8,245 nucleotides of DNA from Treponema sp. (lineage in GTDB: Bacteria; Spirochaetota; Spirochaetia; Treponematales; Breznakiellaceae): NCBI GenBank assembly GCA_031275535.1, contig JAISOR010000217.1, positions 1-8,245 on the forward strand, written 5' to 3'. A model generated the notes under the pieces. That model was not told the origin of the DNA, searched no databases, and saw only the letters and a list, made by a program, of their open reading frames with translations. Shown in pieces: positions 1-7,079 of this stretch; within the stretch, counting starts at the first letter, position 1; every line of letters starts with the position of its first letter. A program made the position numbers and the translations under genes.

Positions 1-130
1 GGGTTCGGCGGCGGCGGCGGGCATTCTTTCTCTGCCGCTTTGATTATTTTCCGGTAGCTTTTCCGCCGCTCTTCCTGTTCCCTTTCTGTTAATTCTCCGC
101 CTGAGCCTTCTACCGCCCCTTTTCCACCAT
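1..130 (-). pseudogene. Start of a minus-strand gene running off the left edge, frame broken near its start
   Basis: On the minus strand an ATG at 130-128 reads MVEKGR and then stops (TAG). One frame over, the strand is open to the window edge and looks like protein: ELTEREQEERRKSYRKIIK, then AAEKEC and a proline run encoded by the CGG repeats at 7-20. Shifting frame by -1 at the run of four A and four G (plus positions 116-123) joins the ATG to this frame and gives MVEKGAVEGSGG. A weak ribosome site (AAGGTGG, complement of 144-150) lies 13 bases upstream of the ATG. The peptide is charged and probably helical; I recognise no family. Its third codon positions are less GC-rich than those of the neighbouring operon. 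It could be a mutated gene, a sequencing error in the homopolymer, a programmed frameshift, or chance. Confidence 0.35.
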
Positions 131-160
131 ATTGTCTGAAGAGCCACCTTAGATTTATTG

Positions 161-188
161 GGAAAAGCGGGCTTTAGACCGCTTTTCC
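161..188 (-). terminator. Hairpin downstream of the operon (second of two)
   Basis: GGAAAAGCGG (161-170) pairs perfectly with CCGCTTTTCC (179-188) around an 8-base loop. It lies about 70 bases after the stop of the PHP gene in the direction of transcription. The only U-run is inside the 3' arm, with CCCAATAAAT after it, so it is not a textbook intrinsic terminator. It may act with the neighbouring hairpin at 192-228 to end or protect the transcript. Confidence 0.45.
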
Positions 189-191
189 GGA

Positions 192-228
192 AGCCTTTCT
201 CAAAACCAACCGAGTTTTGAGAAAGGCT
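192..228 (-). repeat. Palindromic element with AAAACCAACCGRGTTTT core, copy 1; likely operon 3' end
   Basis: A 15-bp perfect stem (192-206 with 214-228) encloses a 7-base loop (CAACCGA). It begins 31 bases after the PHP stop codon. The middle, AAAACCAACCGAGTTTT, is nearly identical to the middle of the element at 7031-7048 (AAAACCAACCGGGTTTT), and both are in the same orientation, which suggests a dispersed repeat. No T-run follows the stem, so termination would be of an unusual type; stabilising the mRNA end is the alternative. Confidence 0.6.
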
Positions 229-258
229 CAATGAACAGGGAACAATGAAAACCGCGGT

Positions 259-1599
259 TCAATGCTTCATTAATCCTTCCGCCGATTCTTCCGGGCGCCG
301 GGGATCAAGCGCGTGTCCGCTGGCGGCGTAGCGGGCCAGCCGCTCCCCCAGGGGCAGCGCCGCCAGGGGATTGGCCGGGGAAAAGAGCCCCCGATCGGCC
401 CGGACCGAAGCGAGCCGTTCATGGGCGATAAGGGCCCAGGTGGTGTCCACCAGGTGCCGGAATTCGGGGAGCAGCACCTCGGGGCAGTTAAAGGACTGCC
501 GGGAGCTGTTAATATCCACCCCGGATATCTCCATAAAGCCCCGGTCCCCACAGAGCCCCTGAAGCCGGAGGAGCTGTTCCCGGGTATTCCGGGGGGGCAT
601 ATAGGTAACCGCCTGGAAGCCCCGCCGGGCGAGTTCGTCGAAAAGCTCCTCAAGATAGGCGTCCTCGAATTTTTCCGCCCGTTTATCCCCGGTGGGGGAT
701 TCCCCCACGTCCCCCAGGTAGGCGTAGGCGGGGACGGCCCCCACGGAACGGGCAAAGGCCGTCACCCTTTCCGCGGGGATACATTCCCTTTCATTGGGCT
801 GAATGAAGATCCGGGGAAGCAGGCCGGATTTCAGGACCCCGATGAGATCGAAAAGGTAATGGGGATTGGCCCCGTCCCCCAGGAGCCCCGCGATTTTGGG
901 GGAGGGGTCAAGGCCGAACCGGGTTTTGAGCTTTTCCGTCAGGGCCGGTCCCTTGCCGTCTTGTTGGATAAGTTTTTCCGCCATTGCCGCGAGGAGGTGC
1001 CGCTCGGTGATCCCCCCTCCCCAGGCGGCCTTGGACCGGCTGCGGACATCCTCCTCAAAATCCAGGGAGGGAAGCCCCGCCTCCCGGAAAAGATCGCTGG
1101 CGGCGGCGGTCATGGCCCGGGTACGGAGGAGCCGTTCCTCCCGAAGGGGCCGGAGGAATTCCCCGGCCAGGGGGAGGGCGGGCCGGGGTATGCCCTGAAC
1201 GGTCATGTAGGCAAGCCCCGCGGAGTCGGGGTTGTTGATCTTCCGGTCAGCAAAGGGCCCCGGCTTCCCCTCGGGGCCGGTCTTGAAGCTCACCCGGACC
1301 TCGAAACCCACGCAGCCCCCTATCCCCAGGACCGCGCAGGCGGCGAGCATCTCCTCCGCCGCGGCTATGGAGTCATGATCCACGGACCCCGCCGCTTCCA
1401 GCCCCGCATCCCGGGCCTTGAGGGCCGCCATACAGGGGGTATAGGGGCTGAAGCTGTAGACGGTGTGGATATGGTTGTTGACCTCCCCGGTCTTTTTTGC
1501 CGCCCCTCCCGGGGATCTCCCTTCCAGGTCCTTAAGGGCGGCCAGGCGCTCTTCCCCGCTGAGGCGGGGATCGTTCACGGCGTTTACCGGATCCCGCAT
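259..1599 (-). CDS. PHP-domain (polymerase/histidinol phosphatase-like) protein of unknown substrate
   Basis: A 446-residue protein predicted to be a metal-dependent hydrolase of the PHP superfamily. The metal-site motifs in order are NNHIHT (H43, H45), SVDHDS (D74, H75, D76) and GFEV (E100). A late motif, SGVDINSS, has the family's aspartate (D362), but asparagine stands where histidine is common. The central region (residues 190-270) and the C-terminal third are not recognised. There is no signal peptide or membrane segment, so it is probably cytoplasmic. It starts 12 bases after the E1 stop; its likely ribosome site (GGGGA, 4 bases before the ATG) lies just past the E1 stop codon, so translation may be coupled. 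PHP proteins include phosphatases, nucleases and phosphoesterases. The context suggests a role with the dehydrogenase, but the sequence does not say which. Confidence 0.85.
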   Translation of the reverse strand: MRDPVNAVNDPRLSGEERLAALKDLEGRSPGGAAKKTGEVNNHIHTVYSFSPYTPCMAALKARDAGLEAAGSVDHDSIAAAEEMLAACAVLGIGGCVGFEVRVSFKTGPEGKPGPFADRKINNPDSAGLAYMTVQGIPRPALPLAGEFLRPLREERLLRTRAMTAAASDLFREAGLPSLDFEEDVRSRSKAAWGGGITERHLLAAMAEKLIQQDGKGPALTEKLKTRFGLDPSPKIAGLLGDGANPHYLFDLIGVLKSGLLPRIFIQPNERECIPAERVTAFARSVGAVPAYAYLGDVGESPTGDKRAEKFEDAYLEELFDELARRGFQAVTYMPPRNTREQLLRLQGLCGDRGFMEISGVDINSSRQSFNCPEVLLPEFRHLVDTTWALIAHERLASVRADRGLFSPANPLAALPLGERLARYAASGHALDPRRPEESAEGLMKH

Positions 1600-1611
1600 A
1601 ACATCCCCATG

Positions 1612-4068
1612 CTACACCCCCAGCCGGTTTCGCCGCCGGAGGTCCAGGGTAGTCTGTACCGTTACCGGGGTATACCCCGGCAGGGGCAGGATCCGCTCAT
1701 GCACCGCGTCGATGATCCAGTCCGCCTGGGGGAAGTAGAGCTGTTCCATCTCCGCCGCCGGGGTGATCCAGTTCCGGCTCCCCACCACCGCCACCGGGGC
1801 GTCCAGGTAGTCAAAGGCAAAGGTCCCGATATTGCTGGCCACTGTGTGGAGGAAAGACCCCCGCTCCGCCGCGTCGCTGGCCAGGAGGAGTTTCCCGGTT
1901 TTCTTCACCGATTCCACCAGCAGGTCATAATTCAGGGGGTTGATGAACCGGAGGTCGATCACCTCCACCGAAAGGCCGTAGGAAGTTTCCAGCTTTTTCG
2001 CCGCATCCATGGCCTTGTAGAGGGTCGCCCCCAGGGTGGCGATGGAGAGGTCCTTCCCCGGTTTCCGTATGACCGGTTCCCCCTCGGGCACCTCGTAGTA
2101 GCCTTCGGGAACCCCCCCCTTTTCAAACTGCTCGCTCATATCGTAGAGGAGCTGGCTTTCAAAGAAGATCACCGGGTCCGTCCCCCGCAGGGCCAGGTTG
2201 AGCATCCCCTTGGCGTCGTAGGGGGTGGCGGGGAAATAGGCCTTGAGCCCCGGGATGTGGGCGGTGAGGGCCGACCAGTCCTGGCTGTGCTGGGCGCCGT
2301 ACTTGGTCCCCACCGACACCCGGACCGTAAGGGGCATCTTGAGGAGCCCCGCGGACATGGACTGCCATTTGGACGCCTGGTTGAAGATCTCGTCCCCGGC
2401 CCGGCCCATAAAGTCGCAGTACATCAGTTCCACCCCCGCCCGGCCCCCGGACAGGGCGTACCCGACCCCGGCGCCCACGATGGCCCCTTCGGAGATGGGG
2501 CTGTTAAAGAGCCGGTGGTAGGGCAAAAGTTCCGTCAGCCCCCGGTACACCGCAAAGGCCCCGCCCCAGTCCCGGTTCTCCTCTCCCCAGGCGGCCATAG
2601 TGGGGTCGGCGGCGAACCGGTGGGCCAGGGCCTCAAAGAGGGCGTCCCGGTACTGGAAGGCCTTGTTTTTTGAGACCGGCTTCCCCTCGGCGTCAAAACC
2701 GTACCGGGCCTTTCCCGCCAGGGCCTTTACCCGGGGGTTTTCCGGGAGGGGCTGGAGCAGTTCCGGCGTCCGGTCCTCCAGTTTTTCCGCCTTCCCGTTG
2801 GAGAACATCACCGATTCGATAAAGGTCCCCCCCAGCCGGGGAGAAACCTCGTCGTTTACCGCCAATTTTACCACTTCCAGGAGCTTTCCCGTGAGTTTTT
2901 CCCCCAGGGCATCCAGCTCGTCCTGGCGGGCGATCCGGTTTTCGACCAGGTAGTTTCCGTAGGATTCGAGGGCGTCCGCGTCCTGCCAGAGTTTTATCTC
3001 CTCGGGGCTCCGGTAGCTCGAAGCGTCCGAAGGGGAGTGCCCCGAGATCCGGTAGGTCAGGGTGTCCAGGAGTACCGGCCCCTTGCCCGCGAGGAGCAGC
3101 TCCTTCTTGCGGGAGATGGCCTCCGCCACCGCCAGGGGGTTGTAGCCGTCCACCCGCTCGGCGTGCATGTTGTCGGGATTGACCCCGGCGCCGACCCGGG
3201 CCATGACGCCGTATCCCATGGTTTCCCCCGAGGTTTGCCCCCCCATGCCGTAGAAGTTGTCGAAAAAGTTAAAGAGGATGGGCGGCGCTCCCCCGGCCTC
3301 CCGGGGCCAGAGGGTATGGTACTGGTCCATGGCGGAGATCATCATGGCCTCCCAAACCGGGCCGCAGCCCATGGACGCGTCCCCGATATTGGCGATGACG
3401 ATCCCCGGCTTTTTGTTGATCCGTTTGTACAGGGCCGATCCCGCGGCGATGTCCGCGGAGCCCCCCACAATGGCGTTATTGGGCATGGAGCCGAAGGGGG
3501 TAAAGAAGGCGTGCATGGAACCGCCCAGCCCCCGGTTGAACCCCGCCTTCCGGGCGAAGATCTCCGCCAGGGTGCCGTAGAGGACGAAATTCTCCGCCAG
3601 GTCCTTAATCCCCTCATAGGGGATCCGTTCGGCCGCCCCCAGGGTTTCTCCCCCCAGGAAGCCCTTCATGATGGCCTCCAGTTTTTTTTCCTCCAGCTGC
3701 CATACCGCGGAATAGCATTTGGCGAGGATTTCCCCGTGGCTCCGGTGGCTCCCGAAGATGTAATCATCGGTGGTGAGGTTTACACACTGGCCCACCGCCG
3801 AAGCCTCCTGCCCCATGGAAAGATGGGCCGGCCCCTTGTGGTTGTATTCGATACCCTTCCAGGTCCCCTGGGTTTTAAAGGTATTGAGCATGGTCTCAAA
3901 TTCCCGGATGGTCGCCATGTCGTACCAGATCCGGATGAGCTTATCCTTGCCGTAGAGGCCGAGTTCCTTTTTTATATCGCTTTTGTATTGATTAACCGGA
4001 ATATCCTTGATTTTGAGGATCTCCGGCTTCCGTACATCCTGGGGATCTACCACCATTGATTTAGGCAT
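1612..4068 (-). CDS. 2-oxoacid (probably pyruvate) dehydrogenase E1, alpha and beta subunits fused
   Basis: This 818-residue thiamine-diphosphate enzyme decarboxylates a 2-oxoacid and passes the acyl group to the lipoyl arm of E2. Alpha part (about 40-390): HRSHG at 108-112, GGSMH at 182-186, the cofactor motif from IGDA (228-231) to DNFYGMGG (270-277), and the active-site loop [10 protein letters not shown] from 339 with H344. A linker covers about 400-465. Beta part (466-818): [12 protein letters not shown] with the expected catalytic glutamate E527, [20 protein letters not shown] with H594 and H604, and a transketolase C-terminal domain from about 670. The usual GDG is GDA, and the motif is about 12 residues longer than in human E1 alpha. 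Such fusions are known in Chlamydia and other bacteria. The ATG follows GAGGAG with a 6-base gap. Pyruvate is the likeliest substrate; a branched-chain oxoacid or acetoin cannot be excluded. Confidence 0.93.
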   Translation of the reverse strand: MPKSMVVDPQDVRKPEILKIKDIPVNQYKSDIKKELGLYGKDKLIRIWYDMATIREFETMLNTFKTQGTWKGIEYNHKGPAHLSMGQEASAVGQCVNLTTDDYIFGSHRSHGEILAKCYSAVWQLEEKKLEAIMKGFLGGETLGAAERIPYEGIKDLAENFVLYGTLAEIFARKAGFNRGLGGSMHAFFTPFGSMPNNAIVGGSADIAAGSALYKRINKKPGIVIANIGDASMGCGPVWEAMMISAMDQYHTLWPREAGGAPPILFNFFDNFYGMGGQTSGETMGYGVMARVGAGVNPDNMHAERVDGYNPLAVAEAISRKKELLLAGKGPVLLDTLTYRISGHSPSDASSYRSPEEIKLWQDADALESYGNYLVENRIARQDELDALGEKLTGKLLEVVKLAVNDEVSPRLGGTFIESVMFSNGKAEKLEDRTPELLQPLPENPRVKALAGKARYGFDAEGKPVSKNKAFQYRDALFEALAHRFAADPTMAAWGEENRDWGGAFAVYRGLTELLPYHRLFNSPISEGAIVGAGVGYALSGGRAGVELMYCDFMGRAGDEIFNQASKWQSMSAGLLKMPLTVRVSVGTKYGAQHSQDWSALTAHIPGLKAYFPATPYDAKGMLNLALRGTDPVIFFESQLLYDMSEQFEKGGVPEGYYEVPEGEPVIRKPGKDLSIATLGATLYKAMDAAKKLETSYGLSVEVIDLRFINPLNYDLLVESVKKTGKLLLASDAAERGSFLHTVASNIGTFAFDYLDAPVAVVGSRNWITPAAEMEQLYFPQADWIIDAVHERILPLPGYTPVTVQTTLDLRRRNRLGV

Positions 4069-4142
4069 CTTTCTCTCCTCTATTTAATTGTTCTTTAAGA
4101 TGAGGCGGTTCCCAAACTTCAGTTTTTGGAACCGCCTCCACC
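4069..4142 (-). promoter_or_regulatory. E3-E1 intergenic region with hairpin and E1 ribosome site
   Basis: This 74-base gap is the only sizeable break among the three enzyme genes. It contains a strong hairpin (4102-4138) followed by an AT-rich segment and the E1 ribosome site GAGGAG (complement of 4075-4080). I see no clear -35/-10 pair. The hairpin may protect one side of a processed message or tune the amount of E1 made relative to E2 and E3; this is inference. Confidence 0.4.
4102..4138. repeat. Palindromic element with CCMAAA-CTTCA-TTTTGG core, copy 1
   Basis: GAGGCGGTTCC (4102-4112) pairs perfectly with GGAACCGCCTC (4128-4138). Inside, AAAC pairs with GTTT around a TTCA loop. It starts 4 bases after the E3 stop. 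The central part on the minus strand (CCAAAAACTGAAGTTTGGG) resembles the plus-strand centre of the element at 7088-7118 (CCAAAAGTTGAAGCTTTGGG), so the two look related but inverted. Confidence 0.6.
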
Positions 4143-5534
4143 TTATAACTCCCAGACCGCGTCCCTGATGAGCTCGCATACCGTGGGGTGGGGGAATATG
4201 AGCTGTTTTACCTCTTCGATCCTGAATTCCCCTTCGATCAGGGCGGCTCCTCCCCAGATGAACTCCGAAGCGTAGGGCCCCACGGCGTGGATCCCCAGGA
4301 TTTTCCCCGAGTCCGCCCCGGCGACGACCTTTACCGCCCCCGGGCCCGCGAAGGTGTTTTCCGCGGCAAACCGGCCGGAGATCCGCATGGGCAGGGACGC
4401 CTTGCGGACGGGGAGCCCCTGAGCCGCGGCTTCCTGCTCGGTGAGCCCCACCCCGGCGGCTTCAGGGAGGCCGTAGACCGCCCAGGGAACCCCGTGGTAA
4501 CGCATACGGTTGGATTCCCCGGCCTTTCCGTCCAAGCGGCTCAGGATATCCGCCGCCGCCACCTCCGCCATACGGTAGGCCGAGTGGGCCAGGAGGCTTT
4601 TCCCGGTAACGTCCCCGGCGGCCCAGATCCCGGGGATATTGGTCCGCATCCGGTCGTCCACAACGACCCCCTTGGGGGAACGATCCACCCCCGCGGCTTC
4701 CGCCCCCCAGGTATCGATTACCGGCCGCCGGCCTGCCGCCATAAGAACCAGGTCCGCATCCACCTTTTCGGCTTTTCCGTCTTTGGTACGGTAACGGACA
4801 GCCGCGCCGTCGATCCCTTCGACCTTGCAGCCTAATTTAAATTCCACCCCCCGCATGGCCCGGCGGAGGAGGGGAGCCTGCTCTTTGTCCATAAAGGGGA
4901 CGATCTCGTCCATCATTTCGATCACCGAAACTTCCGAGCCCAGGGCGGAAAAAAGCCCCGCAAATTCCACGCCGATCACCCCGCCCCCGATGACGACGAG
5001 CCGTTTCGGTACGGTTTCGACGGCGAGGAGGCCCGTGGAATCTACCACCAGGGGATTGTCCCGCGCCCCCGGAATGGGGGGCAGTACAGGGACGGATCCG
5101 GCGGAAACCAGGAGGGCCTTGCCTTCCTGTTCCAGGGTTTCCCCGGTGCTTTGGAGTATCCGTACCTTGCCCGGTCCTGCCCCGGGGGCCGAAAGGATCT
5201 CCCCCCTGCCCGAAGCCGCGTCCACGGCGAAGCGCTTCATCTGGGCTCCTATGCCGGAGCGGAGCTTTTCCACCACCTCACCCTTCCACTTTTGGATCGC
5301 CCCCCAATCGTAGGACACTTCCGGGATGGTAATGCCGAACTTCCCCGACTCCCGGGCATGGACGTACTGTTTCGCCGAGTTGAGCAGGGTCTTGGTGGGG
5401 ATGCACCCCACATTCAAACAGGTGCCCCCCAGATGCCGTTCTTCTATTAGAAGGACCTTTTTTTTAAGGTGCCCCAGCCGTTCCGCCGCGAGGTAGCCCC
5501 CGGGCCCGGCGCCGATTATGATAACGTCGTACAA
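4143..5534 (-). CDS. lpdA: Dihydrolipoamide dehydrogenase (E3), FAD/NAD+ flavoprotein
   Basis: A 463-residue protein that reoxidises the dihydrolipoyl group of E2, passing electrons through a redox disulfide and FAD to NAD+. Seen: the FAD fingerprint IIIGAGPGG at 5-13, the disulfide GGTCLNVGCIPTK (C39, C44), the NAD+ fingerprint VIGGGVIGVEFAG, the second FAD motif WAAGDVTG, and the C-terminal HPTVCE with the catalytic pair H449 and E454. I chose the TTG at 5534-5532: it is preceded by GGAGGAGGAGG with a 5-base gap, and the protein then begins right at the FAD strand as E3 proteins do. An upstream ATG at 5606 would add 24 unrelated residues and overlap the E2 gene by 23 bases. The length is normal for the family. 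All key residues are intact. Confidence 0.95.
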   Translation of the reverse strand: MYDVIIIGAGPGGYLAAERLGHLKKKVLLIEERHLGGTCLNVGCIPTKTLLNSAKQYVHARESGKFGITIPEVSYDWGAIQKWKGEVVEKLRSGIGAQMKRFAVDAASGRGEILSAPGAGPGKVRILQSTGETLEQEGKALLVSAGSVPVLPPIPGARDNPLVVDSTGLLAVETVPKRLVVIGGGVIGVEFAGLFSALGSEVSVIEMMDEIVPFMDKEQAPLLRRAMRGVEFKLGCKVEGIDGAAVRYRTKDGKAEKVDADLVLMAAGRRPVIDTWGAEAAGVDRSPKGVVVDDRMRTNIPGIWAAGDVTGKSLLAHSAYRMAEVAAADILSRLDGKAGESNRMRYHGVPWAVYGLPEAAGVGLTEQEAAAQGLPVRKASLPMRISGRFAAENTFAGPGAVKVVAGADSGKILGIHAVGPYASEFIWGGAALIEGEFRIEEVKQLIFPHPTVCELIRDAVWEL

Positions 5535-5539
5535 AATAT

Positions 5540-5552
5540 CCTCCTCCTCCGG
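5540..5552 (-). promoter_or_regulatory. Strong ribosome binding site for E3 (decides the TTG start)
   Basis: The complement reads GGAGGAGGAGGA, immediately before the TTG at 5534. It is a near-perfect anti-16S match repeated in phase, in the 49-base gap between E2 and E3. It makes the TTG start far more likely than the ATG inside the end of E2. Confidence 0.75.
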
Positions 5553-5583
5553 GGCCCCATAGCGGGCAGAGGCCCCCGCCGCG

Positions 5584-6999
5584 TTACTGGGTAAGCCACA
5601 GGTCAATCTCCGCTACGGCTTCGCCCAGGGTCTTGAGAAACCGGGCCGATGGGGCCCCGTCCACCACCTGATGGTTGATGGTGAGGCTGAATCCGATGTG
5701 GGGCTCAAAGCCGATCCCCCCCTCCGCTCCGGCCGCGGGTTTAAGCTCAATCCCCGCCACCCCCAGGATCGCCACCTCCGGGGCGTTGAGCACCGGGGTA
5801 AAGCTTAAGATCCCCAGGCTCCCCAGATTGGTCACCGTGAAGGTGGAACCGGAGAGTTCCTCCGGTTTCGCGCTCCCCTCCTGGCAGGCCCCGGCCAGGC
5901 GTTTTGCCTCGGCGGAGATCCGGGCCAGGGAGAGGAGGTTGGCGTTCCGGATCACCGGAACCATGAGGCCCCGGGGGGTATCCACCGCCACCCCCAGGTG
6001 GACCCGTTCAAAGGTTTTGAGGGTATCCCCAATTTTGTGGGCGTTCATAAAGGGGAACCGGGGCAAAACCCGGGAAACCGCGAAAAGGATGAGGTCGTTG
6101 ACGGTTACCTTGGAAAGGCCCAGGGTTTCCCCGGAGGCCTTCATCCGGGCCCGGAGTTCCTGGAGCCGCTTGACCGGGGCGGAAGCATTGAGGGTGAACT
6201 GGGCGCTTTCCGCCAGGGACCGGTACATCCGGTCGGCGATAAGTTTCCGGATTCCCTTGATCGGGCTTTCGGTGATCCCCCCTTCCCCCGGCTCCGGCAA
6301 AGCCCGGGGGGATAGGGCTTCCGCTCCGGGGGCGGTTCCTGCCGGGAGAAGGTCCGCGGCGGTAACCCTGCCTGCCAAGCCGGAACCCTCAGGCGGCGCC
6401 GTAAGGCCCCCGGTCCCCCGGGTCGCCCGGGCCGCGGCGGTCAGGGGGGACAGCCCTTCCAGGGCCGCCGCCACGTCCCGCTCGATGATCCGGCCGCCGG
6501 GCCCGGAGCCGCCCAGTTCCGGCCCCGAATCAAGCCGTACTTTTCCGTCCTTTACCACCACAGGCCGGCCCGCCTCCACCGCCAGATTCCGCGCCCGGGG
6601 GGACAGGGGGATCCGGCCTTCCGGGGAAACCGTGCCCGGGGCATCCCCCGCAGCCGGCCCGGAAGCCGCGGGCTGTTCCGCCGGCAGGGGGCTGTCCCCG
6701 GCAGGGGCGGCGCTTTCGGCCTTTCCCCCGGCGGCGCCCAATGCGGCGGCCCAGTCTTCTCCCGCCCGGCCGATCACCGCGATAGGTTCCAGAACCGGGA
6801 CATCATCCCCCTGTTCCCTGAGCAGTTTCAAAACCGTCCCCCCTTCCCCGGCGGGAATCTCAAAGGTAGCCTTGTCGGTTTCCACATCACAAACGGTGGT
6901 ATCCGCCGCCACCGAATCTCCTTCTTTTACCTTCCAGTCGACGATAATACAGGATTCCACCGTATTACCCTGACGGGGCATGATCAAAACATGGGCCAT
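5584..6999 (-). CDS. pdhC: Dihydrolipoamide acyltransferase (E2) with one lipoyl and two subunit-binding-like domains
   Basis: This 471-residue core subunit carries the acyl group on lipoyl-lysine and transfers it to CoA. Lipoyl domain at 1-80 with ETDKATFE, the lysine being K43. An alanine/proline-rich flexible linker covers about 81-128. A subunit-binding domain follows at 130-177 (PLSPRARNLAVEAG to GSGPGGRIIERDV), with about 15 extra residues in the middle. A second, weaker copy is at 184-217 (SPLTAAARATRG to GSGLAGRVTAADL). The catalytic domain is at 243-471 and ends with INHQVVDGAPSARFL, where H443 and D447 are the expected catalytic pair; the usual DH is NH. The opening MPRQGNTVESCIIVDWKVK is of a type I associate with anaerobic Firmicutes and spirochaetes. 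The ATG is preceded by AAGGAG with a 5-base gap. It is first of the enzyme genes, ahead of E3 and E1. Confidence 0.95.
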   Translation of the reverse strand: MAHVLIMPRQGNTVESCIIVDWKVKEGDSVAADTTVCDVETDKATFEIPAGEGGTVLKLLREQGDDVPVLEPIAVIGRAGEDWAAALGAAGGKAESAAPAGDSPLPAEQPAASGPAAGDAPGTVSPEGRIPLSPRARNLAVEAGRPVVVKDGKVRLDSGPELGGSGPGGRIIERDVAAALEGLSPLTAAARATRGTGGLTAPPEGSGLAGRVTAADLLPAGTAPGAEALSPRALPEPGEGGITESPIKGIRKLIADRMYRSLAESAQFTLNASAPVKRLQELRARMKASGETLGLSKVTVNDLILFAVSRVLPRFPFMNAHKIGDTLKTFERVHLGVAVDTPRGLMVPVIRNANLLSLARISAEAKRLAGACQEGSAKPEELSGSTFTVTNLGSLGILSFTPVLNAPEVAILGVAGIELKPAAGAEGGIGFEPHIGFSLTINHQVVDGAPSARFLKTLGEAVAEIDLWLTQ

Positions 7000-7022
7000 G
7001 GTAACTCCTTTTCACAATAGAA

Positions 7023-7057
7023 GGCTGCTTTAAAACCAACCGGGTTTTGCAACAGCC
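7023..7057 (-). repeat. Palindromic element with AAAACCAACCGRGTTTT core, copy 2
   Basis: GGCTG (7023-7027) pairs with CAGCC (7053-7057). Further in, AAAACC (7032-7037) pairs with GGTTTT (7043-7048), with small bulges between. It lies in the 80-base gap between the DeoR gene and E2 and shares its core and orientation with the element at 192-228. No T-run follows it, and the E2 ribosome site is 13 bases beyond, so it would be part of the leader in front of E2. Confidence 0.55.
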
Positions 7058-7079
7058 GCATCTTTTATTTCCCATAAAT

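Noticed and set aside
313..2673. Long plus-strand open frame of 786 codons
   Set aside because: It lies antisense to the PHP gene and E1, is rich in Gly, Pro and Arg, shows no family motif, and is explained by the strong GC bias in third codon positions of the real genes.
3037..4059. Plus-strand open frame of 340 codons
   Set aside because: Antisense to the alpha part of E1, which has clear catalytic motifs; composition is that of a shadow frame.
4188..5450. Three plus-strand open frames across E3
   Set aside because: Antisense to the well-conserved E3 gene and without ribosome sites or motifs.
5540..5552. GGAGGAGGAGGA as a microsatellite of interest
   Set aside because: It is fully explained as the ribosome binding site of E3.
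5675..6973. Plus-strand open frame of 432 codons
   Set aside because: Exact antisense shadow of E2; Ser/Pro/Arg-rich with no recognisable domain.
7000..7079. Possible internal promoter for E2
   Set aside because: TTGCAA and TTTAAA are present on the minus strand, but their spacing is about 11 bases, too short for a sigma70 promoter; E2 is more simply read from the DeoR promoter.
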